The notes under the pieces were generated by a model. That model searched no databases and had not been told where the DNA came from. It saw only the letters and a list, made by a program, of their open reading frames with translations. Both the position numbers and the translations under genes were made by a program. DNA of 64,000 nucleotides, taken from NCBI GenBank assembly GCA_023053575.1, contig JAKZAP010000014.1, positions 19,556,938-19,620,937 on the forward strand, written 5' to 3'. The stretch is from Branchinecta lynchi (taxonomy: Eukaryota; Arthropoda; Branchiopoda; Anostraca; Branchinectidae). Shown here piece by piece: positions 51,401 to 54,403 of the stretch (positions within the stretch are counted from its first letter, which is position 1; every line of letters begins with the position of its first letter).

Positions 51401-53069
51401 ATTCGTTCCTGCCTTGACGGCAAACAGCCAGAATTCGTGACGTCATGCGTAGTAACTAGATAAGTAGGCTGGAACACGCTCAGAATAGAACAATAATATT
51501 AGAGAAGGAAATACGAATTTTTCCTCGATCCCACGAAGGGGCTGTGGTGGGAAAAGAATGTTTCAGGATCGTATCTGTGGCCTACAAGCCTGTTTCCGCG
51601 ACCAACCCGGATTTTTTGCTCGCACTAGGCCTCAATTTGACAAACAACTGACAAAGTGATTTGCAATTGTGGTTCGAAATGTGCCGGGAAAATCAAATTT
51701 AGTGGCAAATTCAGATCCAACTAATGAAAGGAGTTATTTTATTAAGACTCAACGTAAAGCCTGATGTACATTTTTCGAAATTTTTTGTAAGACACATTTC
51801 ATATTTCTGCGAGTTTCAACTTCGGGTGTGTCGGACACACCTTGAATAGCATCCAGAAATGGGTTGGACGCAAATTCGCCACGGGAAGTCGTCTTAAAGG
51901 ATACGTCGTACTTATTATAGTTGTCCATTCTACTTCAGCAATATTTCCAACCATTCTCGTCCCTGAGATTCTACACCTCATAAGGGTCTCATATCTCTTC
52001 TATTAGCATAACACTAATTATCAAGCTTGCCACCTTTGCTCCCTTTACTTGAAGTATCAGACTCCAGATAATTCTTTCCGAGAAGCTTATTGGTCAGAAT
52101 TACAGAAGACCGGCTATGCAAATTTTGCCAGGCTTGTAATTCATGGCAAGAGGCATGGAAAGAGGGCAAAAACAGCCGATGCCTTAGATAATTTTCTGTG
52201 TAATTTTCTGTAAGCACAGCTAAGTTTTAGAGTAGGCCTAGTCAACTATATCAGAACAGCTTAGCAGAAACACTGTGTAGTGCGAGGTGTCCTTTAGCTT
52301 TAAGCAACTCTTGGGTTTTGTGAATAACTGGAATTTTTGGATCGAAAGAAACTGCGAACGAAGTTTGTAACCAACTAAAAACTGGCACAGTCATTTTTCT
52401 TACCACGTGCCCTGCTAGATGATGCAGAAACCCCTTGTCAGCCAAGTCATGAAGGTCGACATGTGGAGACAATTGCTCCACGTCATTAGCGTGGAACGCA
52501 CTAAACTCCCAACGCTCTCCTACAGTGGCGATCAGTGCGACCCGGACGAAGTAGAAGGTAATCAAAACTTTTCCACGCATCCAAGTGAGATCTCCACAGC
52601 ATCAGCGATCCCATCCAGCCCTTGACAGAAGCCGGGGAGGGATACTACTTACGACTTGCAACTCTGCTTGGGAGGTATAGGAGGAACTAAGGTCTAAGCT
52701 ATAGTGTGGAATAGTATGCCCAGCCTGGTAAAACACTTTTAAATTTTGTATTGTTTCTGGCTATGGCTTTAGTCTGTAAGAAATGGAGGCCAAACAATTA
52801 GAGGCGGGGTACCTATAATGTTGATGAAGGGTACTAATGGAAAACCCACTGGAGTATACGGACAGTCCTGTACAGGTCCATGCATACTTCTCACTTCTGC
52901 AAGACAATTTTTTGCTTCATAGCCCAGTTACGAAACAACAAACAAACAAAAAACGAACCTCACCTTGACAGTCAACATCTTTCTGGTATGAATCATCTAC
53001 CCAATTTCCAATTCTGGTACAGCTTGTTGTAATCTGTGCCTCTTGCCATTGGTCGAGGTGCGTAGGACC
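12593..53069 (-). CDS. TIMELESS: TIMELESS/timeout homologue, N-terminal half, nine coding exons (partial gene)
   Basis: Nine minus-strand blocks with AG/GT splice sites and agreeing phases (53069-52964, 51160-51007, 43380-43200, 40250-40116, 38488-38232, 30952-30835, 20680-20534, 16806-16694, 12725-12593) total 1344 nt, or 448 codons without a stop. By eye the product aligns end to end with the N-terminal ~450 residues of human TIMELESS; landmarks are DDASSHDQ, RHSRFGG, LRDFC, NDESYYLWALKFFMEFNR and VSETLTV. Known family role: nuclear partner of TIPIN in the fork-protection complex, for replication-fork stability and checkpoint signalling. Insects call this ancestral form timeout, separate from the clock gene timeless. 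The start-codon exon and the C-terminal half were not found. Introns of 1.6-10.2 kb hold most of the mobile elements listed here. The TIMELESS versus timeout label rests on memory alignment and needs a tree. Confidence 0.93.
13440..13617 (+). repeat. LINE 3' end with (ATC)n tail
   Basis: A T-rich segment ends CGTAAATAAAATTTCATCATCATC, split across two blocks, as in other LINE 3' ends in this window that end AATAAA plus a short simple repeat. There is no coding part. Confidence 0.4.
13885..13995. mobile_element. Short palindromic element, TTTTTGCAGATACCA ends
   Basis: GCGTTTTTGCAGATACCATG at the left faces GCTCTGCAAAAACG at the right, an imperfect inverted repeat over about 105 bp. Related palindromic pieces occur at 15966-16022, 16072-16140 and 16560-16612. 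Confidence 0.5.
14033..15884 (+). mobile_element. Hairpin-ended tandem-repeat element (HINE-like, copy H2, most complete)
   Basis: It starts AAGAGCTACGAGCTCATATG and ends with the hairpin TATGGCACTTG-GCCGAAGGG-CAAGTGCCATA at 15854-15884. The 5' ATGGCACTTG and the 3' CAAGTGCCAT form a subterminal inverted repeat. Inside are about six tandem units of ~282 bp (starts near 14109, 14391, 14650, 14931 and 15213, plus a shortened last unit). It is non-coding and lies in the intron between exons 9 and 8. Low divergence between units suggests recent array growth. Confidence 0.8.
15960..16170. repeat. Palindromic segments of the CAGATACCACGG family
   Basis: GACTTTTTCAGATACCACGG at 15961 pairs with GTATCTGAAAAAGTC at about 16005-16020. 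A further CAGATACCACGATAACTGC and its near-inverse follow at 16077-16140. Confidence 0.5.
16275..16298. repeat. Poly(A) run
   Basis: An uninterrupted run of about 22 A residues, possibly a retroposition scar. Confidence 0.6.
16694..16806 (-). CDS. TIMELESS: TIMELESS exon 8
   Basis: Acceptor TTTACTTTAG|GAT and donor AAG|GTAAGT; phase 0 in, phase 2 out, 37 full codons. NDESYYLWALKFFMEFNR followed by FKLELV matches human HDETYYMWALAFFMAFNR followed by FRPGLV. A TTAA-type MITE (16981-17418) lies about 175 bp upstream in the preceding intron. Confidence 0.97.
16981..17418. mobile_element. TTAA-type MITE, copy T2 (438 bp)
   Basis: Starts AGGACACCTAAACAATGAAA, ends TTCATTCAGGTGTCCT, and is flanked by TTAA at 16977-16980 and 17419-17422. 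It is closely similar to T1 (3911-4349) throughout. It lies in the TIMELESS intron between exons 8 and 7. Confidence 0.9.
17423..19469. other. Intron sequence, no recognised gene
   Basis: A minus-strand open frame of 70 codons at 18074-18286 (MDTSNALRCIKCF...) has no recognised relative and no supporting splice sites. 18480-18620 repeats ATGCAGCATTAATTCAGCAT-like words. 18780-18930 repeats GGAATTCCGGTCGACTCGAA-like words. No named element. Confidence 0.4.
19470..19628. mobile_element. Short MITE, TACACTGTAAA ends (copy D1)
   Basis: Ends TACACTGTAAAAA and TTACAGTGTA, 159 bp. The interior has CAGTATTTGCTACTGGGATTA and two facing GATTAATC/ATCTTATCTC segments. The same design recurs at 23047 and 49614. 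Confidence 0.7.
19649..20533. other. Intron sequence, unassigned open frame
   Basis: A plus-strand open frame of 109 codons at 19649-19978 starts MDAKTPYKNNRRQP and has no family I recognise. It overlaps a repeat edge and is probably not a gene. The remainder shows no signal. Confidence 0.3.
20534..20680 (-). CDS. TIMELESS: TIMELESS exon 7
   Basis: Acceptor GTTTTTCCAG|GGT and donor AAG|GTATGC; phase 0 on both sides, 49 codons. SRKSTLAIRLILRDFCLEFM and NSAYNSLMHVVK match human QRRSALNVRLFLRDFCSEFL and ENCYNRLMGSVK. The intron to exon 6 (10.2 kb) is the largest in the window and contains the intact LINE. Confidence 0.96.
21038..21342. mobile_element. MITE with ATCCCGATGAAAAATTT ends (copy E1)
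   Basis: The terminal inverted repeat ATCCCGATGAAAAATTT / AAATTTTTCATCGGGAT is perfect over 17 bp. The 305 bp interior is rich in TACTACTA-like words. A close second copy is at 34227-34534. Confidence 0.85.
21400..21830 (+). repeat. Probable retroelement 3' end with a short CCTAA tail
   Basis: A T-rich untranslated-type stretch ends AAAATAAAGAATAAG, then CTAACCTAACCTAATCG. The tail resembles the arthropod telomere motif (TTAGG)n in reverse, but it is under three units. Confidence 0.4.
21955..22219. mobile_element. MITE, GTGGAACACGC family (copy C1, left end decayed)
   Basis: Shares CTACGCATGACGTC, GGGCGAATCCGAC, TTACTACGCTCCCGAGC and AGAAGGGTGGAACACGC with the fuller copies at 40371-40668 and 51187-51482. 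Its left end has diverged. Confidence 0.75.
22240..22900 (+). repeat. Local duplications, no gene
   Basis: AGTATAGCCTGTGTAGTGTT recurs about 80 bp apart near 22235 and 22320. A segment with AAACCTTTGGTCACG at 22673 recurs at 22807 as GAAAGCTTTGGTCTTG, about 134 bp apart and related to the 3' end of the GGGATCCC repeats. These duplications explain a 155-codon open frame at 22427-22894, which I do not regard as a gene. Confidence 0.5.
23047..23226. mobile_element. Short MITE, TACACTGTAAA family (copy D2, decayed ends)
   Basis: Shares GTATTTGCTACTGGGATTAA and CCGAATTAGAGA with copy D3, and ends TTTACATTGTAG in place of TTACAGTGTA. Confidence 0.6.
23221..24790. repeat. Tandem ~144 bp units interrupted by a GGGATCCC element
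   Basis: The block AATTCCTGCCGCTGGTTTAG appears at about 23250, 23400 and 24665. Units 1 and 2 are adjacent; unit 3 begins right after the GGGATCCC element (23511-24640). So that element inserted into the array, which helps place its ends. Confidence 0.65.
23511..24640 (+). repeat. GGGATCCC-family repeat (copy A3, most complete)
   Basis: Left end GGGATCCCAAAACGTAAGTG; right end GGGATCCCATCGAAACC followed by TTTGGTCTTG. Inside are a conserved head (TCCGTCTGTC...CACAATAACTCTCGAAGGG, GGGCTCTGTAGCCCTACATT) and about five units of ~130 bp with CGCCCGGAATCCGGCC and GATTAGATGTTCGATTTAGG. No coding capacity. Six copies are seen in this window, in both orientations. Confidence 0.85.
25690..25895 (-). 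repeat. Hairpin-ended element, 5' end fragment (copy H8)
   Basis: GTGAAACTTGACGAAGAAGA and a right end TTAGCTCGTAGATCTTGTT, a decayed inverse of AAGAGCTACGAGCTCAT. Most of the element is missing. Confidence 0.5.
26321..27493 (+). CDS. LINE ORF1 protein (390 aa), putative nucleic-acid-binding
   Basis: ORF1 proteins of LINEs form the RNP with element RNA (known). The N-terminal ~130 residues are mostly helical-looking and include SYEVLQTQIAELKDK, a likely short coiled coil near 135-155. The middle (about 165-270) is Ser/Gly/Pro-rich and probably disordered. The C-terminal block from about 285 (TLFVARLDADTQADQLSNSI to YSASFKVTVP and EFWPAGVIVRRF) resembles the RRM-like domain common in invertebrate LINE ORF1s. 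No CCHC knuckle is visible. It overlaps the next ORF by 41 bp in another frame. ATG at 26321 is the first in a long open frame. Confidence 0.75.
   Translation: MGDTTREAVSELLCFFCSKIDNTPKDVILRICYGFYSIEDAAEAKSALASVMSPDEKKSLVDKIHTTRRSPALAFDDIYTILQSIDRQNLRFYAHDLSKLPPMNLQHFDLVSVLRSYEVLQTQIAELKDKIVNLSSTSVTRSELDSLIDGIRSNRPQRGSNAESLQHASGGISRATSNMTMFYDAGDNAIEDVDEPRSIDGDGVNQMQRSSSSLEGAVVPIPDQTGNVVSNAGIPSFASVAGRPPTRVPATLVPPRGNSLSNGPNNGTQTRKRAGRNLTVIGSSVRGALNGVKSVLDSKSSTLFVARLDADTQADQLSNSIARKLKCRIDAINCTRLQGKAQYSASFKVTVPAVYRSTLMLPEFWPAGVIVRRFFERNGPSQPAVITVSS
27453..30257 (+). CDS. LINE ORF2: AP-like endonuclease plus reverse transcriptase (934 aa)
   Basis: The N-terminal endonuclease (about 14-245) shows SYNCRSI (Asn19), LQEIW (Glu44), NVYMP (Tyr124), GDWNAD (Asp160, Asn162), LDHILV (Asp212, His213) and GPDHLPL (Asp236, His237). 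All the usual catalytic positions of the APE family are present. The reverse transcriptase (about 530-800) shows PVPKG, NYRPIAL, FVDSSKAFDRV, LRQGGVLSPLL and FADDLVLLA near 718-726; FADD replaces the commoner YADD. The C-terminal ~130 residues match the usual connection region. Function: nicks the target and copies element RNA at the nick. Clade unresolved; jockey/CR1-like by eye. Confidence 0.92.
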   Translation: MGPVSQLLSLSHLSCVSYNCRSIRSNLHEIRRLLDSFDVVFLQEIWLREQDMSLLMELHGDFYGAGVTPVSDDSILIGRPYGGVAVLWKKELGPSAKFVNLNDDRMHGWELKCDTLSFLFVNVYMPTNDPNNAPAFIECLNRLSVIIECLEFSDLILVGDWNADRNRMSQPYADLVEFARDNELCVADVLLLPTESFTYVSEAHENSSSWLDHILVTQSCLPMINNMRVLYDYGPDHLPLAFIVSMVARPPIMPQATVESVQLAWEQASQEDLLNYLVVSKEKFSELNLDLECLKCLKPCCDNISHCESIMSVYESFISCMIIAARITIPSKRAGRKRTGFTCIPGWNTHLSYLYRRSRILFRSWVEGSRPVSGPLFVAMKLARSCFKNKLKWCRKNASLLRAESIALSFLNVKDFWAKIKATFGSKRILPSSVDNVSGGNNIARLWRDKFCTLFNSVPSDCSWASGYKSERPHCPVTLEEISALVRDLDPNKAGGDDGITARHLKFSSNDKYQILAELFNAFIGHGFLPNSLMDVCLVPVPKGRNSDITLSENYRPIALATIVSKLFEKCILLKIGGCLSTSDYQFGFKHAHGVDLAIFLFKTVVEYFWHFSTPVFVCFVDSSKAFDRVNHDKILKILIGRGVPAQYVKLFAYWFRNQRFKVRWGSENSDSFGLVNGLRQGGVLSPLLYAIYVDGLSTVLVQSKVGCFIAGACLNHVLFADDLVLLAPSVYALNRLLEICDAFAVEHDIQFNTKKTVAMALFPRGCHLPKLPVLLSGRVIEYVADCKYLGFVITEKLSDDLQLKQLANALCKYGNMLLWKFSDITLSVKIHLFRTYCSQFYAIALVCNHTKAARYNLEACHRRIFRRLLRLAPLASTTQAYVWNSCSTVPEIARKARSSLLTRIMNSDNSLIRVVAHPLLHNLCTWKHLLSTE
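30353..30834. other. Intron sequence between LINE and exon 6
   Basis: Contains a plus-strand open frame of 92 codons (30499-30777) with no recognised relative. Nothing else is visible. Confidence 0.35.
30835..30952 (-). CDS. TIMELESS: TIMELESS exon 6
   Basis: Acceptor ATTCTTCTAG|G and donor AAG|GTAAGT; phase 2 in, phase 0 out, 39 full codons. With the Arg split from exon 5 it reads RHSRFGGIYSVQGVKSVGER, nearly the same as human [27 protein letters not shown] is a hallmark of all TIMELESS/timeout proteins. It is flanked by a GGGATCCC-type repeat 42 bp upstream and, about 480 bp downstream, by the intact LINE. Confidence 0.97.
30995..31828 (-). repeat. GGGATCCC-family repeat (copy A4, inverted)
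   Basis: Left end ACAAGACCAAAGGTGTCGATG then GGGATCCC; right end CGTTTTGGGATCCCAAAAA. The internal ~130 bp CCGGATTCC units are like A2. It begins 42 bp upstream of TIMELESS exon 6. Confidence 0.85.
32010..32339 (-). pseudogene. LINE C-terminal relic with (TTA)n tail
   Basis: The minus strand reads SLDQFLNRCRELSELRGAVS and then PNILNSATVPGKG. The xxxCRELSxLR motif recurs in the relics at 36290, 43409 and 48150. A (TTA)n run at about 32011-32023 marks the 3' end. Confidence 0.6.
32424..33395 (+). repeat. GGGATCCC-family repeat (copy A5)
   Basis: Left end TTTTTGGGATCCCAAAACG; right end GGGATCCCATCGAAACC. Four to five internal units with CCCGGAATCCGGCCAAAAC. It lies in the exon 6 to exon 5 intron. 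Confidence 0.85.
33396..33987. other. Intron sequence with a long C run
   Basis: A C-rich run with one G interruption lies at 33721-33742. A minus-strand open frame at 33678-33911 has no known relative and does not fit the TIMELESS phases. Confidence 0.4.
33988..34180 (+). repeat. LINE-K 3' end with (TTAC)n tail
   Basis: CTGGATGTTTCCCCATCGCT through CAAAATAGCGGGTTATAAAT and then ACTTACTTACT. Close relative of the tails at 4480-4656 and 53671-53883. Confidence 0.8.
34227..34534. mobile_element. MITE with ATCCCGATGAAAAATTT ends (copy E2)
   Basis: Same perfect 17 bp terminal inverted repeats and same interior as copy E1 (21038-21342); 308 bp. Confidence 0.85.
34932..36200 (+). mobile_element. 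Hairpin-ended tandem-repeat element, 3' truncated (copy H3)
   Basis: 5' end AAGAGCTGCTAGCTCATG keeps the GAGCT-NNN-AGCTC palindrome with a different loop (GCT). The interior has diverged AAGTTT/CCGGATCCGG units and several C/G runs. No 3' hairpin; the sequence changes near 36200. Confidence 0.65.
36290..36570 (+). pseudogene. LINE C-terminal relic with ATT-rich tail
   Basis: The plus strand reads VLCRCPELSGLRRELLGGEV and then PDILKSMLYVKF, the same motif order as the relics at 32010 and 43409. It ends in an (ATT)n-like tail at 36540-36563. Confidence 0.55.
36571..37660. repeat. Diverged tandem repeats of about 120-130 bp
   Basis: From about 37060, words such as TTACCGAATTTGGTAGCGAC, CCAAATGCGATAGAACAGA and AAACAAGTTAGATCACC recur with heavy divergence. 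No gene. 36571-37050 shows nothing I can name. Confidence 0.4.
37662..38215 (+). repeat. Hairpin-ended element, 3' part only (copy H4)
   Basis: Contains CTGATATGCCTGCCAAG, AAGTTTCAT, CCCTCCCTCCACTCCCCC and the 3' GACGGACGGACAGAAATTGC and ATATGGCACTTGGCCATA. The hairpin's second arm is missing. It stops about 17 bp from the donor of TIMELESS exon 5. Confidence 0.65.
38232..38488 (-). CDS. TIMELESS: TIMELESS exon 5
   Basis: Acceptor TTGTTCACAG|GTT and donor ACG|GTAAGT; phase 0 in, phase 2 out, 85 full codons. VVWALHESGITNLLLYIASS and HVLEVISRMLRDSDPSDLAG match human LLWAIHLSGLDDLLLFLASS and HVLEIVSLMFRDQNPEQLAG. The C-terminal part is a Lys/Glu/Arg-rich helix (KLVEEKKKAQRNAK), as in the human protein. 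The 3' end of a hairpin-ended repeat stops about 17 bp downstream of the donor. This is the longest exon found. Confidence 0.97.
38489..39290. other. Intron 4 sequence, no recognised gene
   Basis: Contains a short piece resembling the GGGATCCC repeat interior (GATAAGTAGTTAACTCCGAA, 38520-38560), an (ATTT)n run near 38692-38713, and a G run at 38922-38935. Confidence 0.4.
39291..40025 (-). repeat. Decayed hairpin-ended element interior (copy H9)
   Basis: GCTCGGATTCGACTGAAATTTG and GCTCCGATTCGGGTTGATAG resemble unit boundaries of the H family. Heavily diverged, no ends visible. Confidence 0.4.
40116..40250 (-). CDS. TIMELESS: TIMELESS exon 4
   Basis: Acceptor TTTCTGTAG|GAT and donor CAG|GTAGGC; phase 0 on both sides, 45 codons. 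It reads DWDNRQDDDKIQLEMILILV, then RNALHIPP and DDASSHDQ. The human counterpart is WEERQEEDNLLIERILLLVR followed by DDDASAHDQ. The Asp-Asp-Ala-Ser...His-Asp-Gln block is a strong signature of this family. A MITE lies 120 bp upstream (40371-40668). Confidence 0.96.
40371..40668. mobile_element. MITE, GTGGAACACGC family (copy C2, complete)
   Basis: Ends GAGAGTGTTCCATCCTACTT and AGAAGGGTGGAACACGCTC are imperfect inverted repeats; 298 bp. The interior repeats TAGTTACTATTAGTTACTAT and TTACTACGCTCCCGAGCG. It sits 120 bp upstream of TIMELESS exon 4. Confidence 0.85.
40960..41690 (+). repeat. Hairpin-ended element interior (copy H5)
   Basis: Contains AGTTTCATTAAGATCCGATC, a C run of more than 20 at about 41087-41111, CGGATTCCCCCTCCCTCCA and a 3' GACCGACAGACAGATCGAC. 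Both termini are missing. Confidence 0.55.
41886..42937 (-). pseudogene. LINE-K reverse transcriptase relic with YADD (copy 3)
   Basis: Open on the minus strand from about 42937 to 42167 without a stop: RNMYSRLRV, VRKGTRQGAISSPSLFNNSV, VCYADDIFNLSRS, YLGLHIGS and SKYLLRLPPWTRN. These are the palm motifs (GxxQGxxxSP, YADD) and downstream connection. The 3' region to 41886 ends GATAAATTAAAAAAAATAA. The endonuclease part is absent, so it is 5'-truncated. It lies in the TIMELESS exon 4 to exon 3 intron on the same strand. Confidence 0.85.
43200..43380 (-). CDS. TIMELESS: TIMELESS exon 3
   Basis: Acceptor TTATTTTCAG|G and donor TTG|GTAAGT; phase 2 in, phase 0 out, 60 full codons. LRLLVNLTTPPLLLW across the exon 2/3 junction matches human IRLMVNLTQPALLCF, the most conserved helix of the domain. 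The distal part (SFKEAFSSSRFWETVSKRLQ) matches the human [20 protein letters not shown] region. A LINE C-terminal relic on the opposite strand starts within about 30 bp of the acceptor. Confidence 0.95.
43409..43615 (+). pseudogene. LINE C-terminal relic next to exon 3
   Basis: Reads DDDLDYLFARCRELSTLRES then PDLMKSTSPGG and ends at a stop near 43608. The ARCRELSTLR motif matches the relics at 32010, 36290 and 48150. It begins within 30 bp of the TIMELESS exon 3 acceptor, on the opposite strand. Confidence 0.65.
43680..44345 (-). pseudogene. CR1-like LINE C-terminal relic with (TTGA)n tail
   Basis: With frameshifts, the minus strand reads LAYLTHVRPLLEYCCPVWGP, LESVQKRAK, then GYQSYEQALSVLRIPTLNNR, RRKELILNFGKKLL and SLLPPD. 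This is the usual order of the post-RT region of CR1/jockey-like LINEs. The 3' end reads GAAAGCTACGAAGTTGGTTT and AATAAACGATTTGATTGG with a TTGATTGATTGA tail at about 43681-43695. Confidence 0.75.
44471..45576 (+). pseudogene. CR1/jockey-like LINE RT C-terminal relic
   Basis: Starts LFTDDSQLYL (a changed ADDSQLY box), then after a frameshift CNKLVVNTSKTLFMFF, TTRYLGVVVDQNLSWKAHI, IYSSLVHSYINYCSIIY and LQNKAVRILKM through 45122, then KYWNKYESCFNQSLSL in another frame. Frameshifts disable it. The 3' end is AATAATAAAAGAACTTGAAC. Confidence 0.8.
46158..46880 (+). pseudogene. LINE-K reverse transcriptase relic split by a retroelement 3' end (copy 4)
   Basis: Reads VMIFNRRLSDVVEVDIGGQP, then (frameshift) LTLPLGTSIRATRSLL, VRKAYGILVL and MYNSFVAPHFF. 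About 260 bp later it resumes with LAPFWKLFSCSDMKEIRKSF and KYLLRIPPWTSNSRVSSKYG. The break matches the insert at 46424-46680. The 3' region probably runs to about 47535, where AATAAATCTATTATTGTTA forms a tail. Confidence 0.75.
46424..46680 (+). mobile_element. 5'-truncated retroelement with (CTA)n tail, inserted in LINE-K copy 4
   Basis: A T/C-rich segment ending TTAATTTTCAATAAAACTG and then (CTA)n to 46680. It has the typical form of a truncated LINE 3' end and interrupts the reverse transcriptase frame. Confidence 0.6.
48150..48463 (+). pseudogene. LINE C-terminal relic with (TA)n tail
   Basis: Reads DGLDHFLFRCQELSHLRGSY, then degenerates; a 3' region leads to a (TA)n run at 48426-48461. 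Same CQELSxLR motif as three other relics. Confidence 0.55.
48758..49042 (-). pseudogene. LINE C-terminal relic of a different family
   Basis: The minus strand reads CQYFSFPTCVSENESVMHVV, then YEGLREMRDEVFRECVRVF. The Cys...Glu...H...R arrangement is usual at the C-terminus of LINE ORF2s. No RT domain is left. Confidence 0.5.
49614..49768. mobile_element. Short MITE, TACACTGTAAA ends (copy D3)
   Basis: Ends TACACTGTAAAAAG and TTTTTTTTACAGTGTA; 155 bp. The terminal TA could be the target duplication (Tc1/mariner-like), but this is not decisive. Confidence 0.75.
49915..50875 (+). repeat. GGGATCCC-family repeat (copy A6, left end lost)
   Basis: Begins inside the head (GGATACGTATGACATCGC) and ends GGGATCCCATCGAAACC then TTTGGTCTTG. 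Four to five ~130 bp units with TTCGCCCGGAATCCGGC. It ends about 130 bp from TIMELESS exon 2. Confidence 0.8.
51007..51160 (-). CDS. TIMELESS: TIMELESS exon 2
   Basis: Acceptor GTGTATTTCAG|AG and donor CAG|GTAGGC; phase 1 in, phase 2 out. The split Glu codon from exon 1 is completed exactly. The peptide ESLKELLRYLRRDND and the following VRRLLGEYEIVQRHLIPLL match human SVKDLIRYLRHEDETRDVR and QILQSDLLPILTQH, the start of the helical-repeat TIMELESS domain. The acceptor lies only about 26 bp from the edge of a MITE (51187-51482), whose insertion left the pyrimidine tract intact. Confidence 0.92.
51187..51482. mobile_element. MITE, GTGGAACACGC family (copy C3, inverted)
   Basis: Left end GAGCACGTTCCACCCTTCTA; right end TAGGCTGGAACACGCTC. 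It is the reverse orientation of C2. Its edge is about 26 bp from the TIMELESS exon 2 acceptor, so it probably supplies the upstream branch-point region. Confidence 0.85.
51483..52963. other. Intron 1 sequence with a possible transposase fragment
   Basis: On the minus strand 52580-52251 reads DLADKGFLHHLAGHVVRKM, which resembles the ...K..LxYIAGYVxRK... motif of THAP9/P-element-like transposases. 52217-52014 is also open. No second conserved block supports it, so the assignment is weak. The rest shows nothing recognised. Confidence 0.3.
52964..53069 (-). CDS. TIMELESS: TIMELESS exon 1 (first exon found)
   Basis: The 3' splice site follows TTCTCACTCAAG; the donor is G|GTGAGG. It enters in phase 0 and leaves in phase 1, giving 35 codons plus one base. 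The product includes TSCTRIGNWVDDSYQKDVDC, matching the first conserved block of human TIMELESS ([20 protein letters not shown]). There is no in-frame ATG, and a TGA lies just upstream of the acceptor in the same frame, so the initiator must sit in an earlier exon ending in phase 0. A MITE (53107-53520) begins 37 bp upstream of the acceptor. Confidence 0.85.
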
Positions 53070-53106
53070 CTTGAGTGAGAATAAAAGTCAGTGTGAGGGT
53101 ATCTAA

Positions 53107-53520
53107 GGCGTACTCTCGCCGTTCCCCGCGGACTCCACTTGAGGAGTCCCCGCGTTTTTATTTGTCCCGGGGACTCACTCCCCGTATTCTCGCGAGTCCC
53201 CACGGACAGGGAATGCTCTGATTATCATCACCATCATCAAAAAGGACTCCCTTTCAGATTCGGAGGGGAATAAATTTTTGCTGGTGGTGGTGCAATGTAA
53301 AATTAATTAAAAATAATCAGAATAAACAAAACCAAAAATAAAGTGGCTCCAGACTAATTTCGTCAACTGCATATCTATTTTACGAACAAAATCCATGCTG
53401 GAAGCATTCCCCGTGTTCTCGCTGTTTCTGTCCACTGAGTCCGCGTGGAGTGACTCCCTCTATTCTCGACGTTTCCTTTGATTCCTCGAGGAGTCCTCGG
53501 GGAACGGCGAGAATACGCCT
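53107..53520. mobile_element. MITE with AGGCGTACTCTCGCCGTT ends
   Basis: Left AGGCGTACTCTCGCCGTTCC and right GGAACGGCGAGAATACGCCT form an inverted repeat of about 30 bp. CTA on both sides (53104-53106 and 53521-53523) may be a 3 bp target duplication, as in PIF/Harbinger elements (inferred). The interior repeats GAGTCCCCGCGG-like words. It starts 37 bp upstream of TIMELESS exon 1. Confidence 0.75.
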
Positions 53521-53670
53521 CTAGTCACAACTACAAGACTTCTACCTCTGTGAACTGTCGGACGAAAAGAAATTCCGAACCAAATATACATATTTATGAC
53601 GATTTGCCATGACTTAGTGGGCTATACTTCCACTCTATTCCTTCCTATCACAAATAATTAAAATCCTGTG

Positions 53671-53883
53671 TCACACTACCCTTTTGGATGTTTCCTCGTC
53701 GCTTTCAAAAATCATGGACGACAGGGCCCAACCAGCACACGACGTCGTCCACTGTTTCCTCACCGAAGATTAAAAATTAAGTGTCTTTTTCTGTGTTTGT
53801 ATGTGTTTTGTTTACTTTCTTCATTTACTCCGCCTTTCCGAAATGGCGGGTCATAAATAAATTACTTACTTACTTACTTACTA
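53671..53883 (+). repeat. LINE-K 3' end with (TTAC)n tail
   Basis: CTTTTGGATGTTTCCTCGTC through AAATGGCGGGTCATAAATAA and then (TTAC)4. Near-identical in order to 4465-4656. Confidence 0.85.
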
Positions 53884-54403
53884 GCGTTGCAGCGTACTGC
53901 AATAACCAGGTCAGAGTCAGAACCAGCCAACCACAGATCTGTCATTTTGAACCTCACTCTGGCAAACAGAGATCAGATGGTGATCATAGATGTCCGGTGT
54001 ACATCACACAGAAGTAAACAGGGTAATCCGGGGAAACTAAGCTCAAACCAAGTTTCAAATTTCAAGCAAAGCCTTCTCTTCAGAAATATCTAGGCTCTAC
54101 CTGGCTAAAAAAAAGTAAAAACAAATAAAACAAATATTCCTTATGCCCAAGCTGCTTTTGAAACATATATTCAAATAAGGCATAAAACGGATACGTCATG
54201 CTTTAGCTAAAGCGTCGTAGCTAACATATGCGTTATTTGAATCTAATTGGCTCAATAAAGAGCCAAAATTTCAAGTTGAACCTAAACCAACCATTTTAAC
54301 AGTGAGAGAAGAGCAGATTTGTCATTGTCAATGGGGGACACCATTGTGGCCAGCTCTGGAGGGCTAACTATGTTTAACTCCTTTTATCAGAATAAAGCTG
54401 AAA

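Noticed and set aside
52251..52580. A confident P-element/THAP9 transposase call
   Set aside because: Only one motif-like segment (HHLAGHVVRK) supports it; kept as a weak note.
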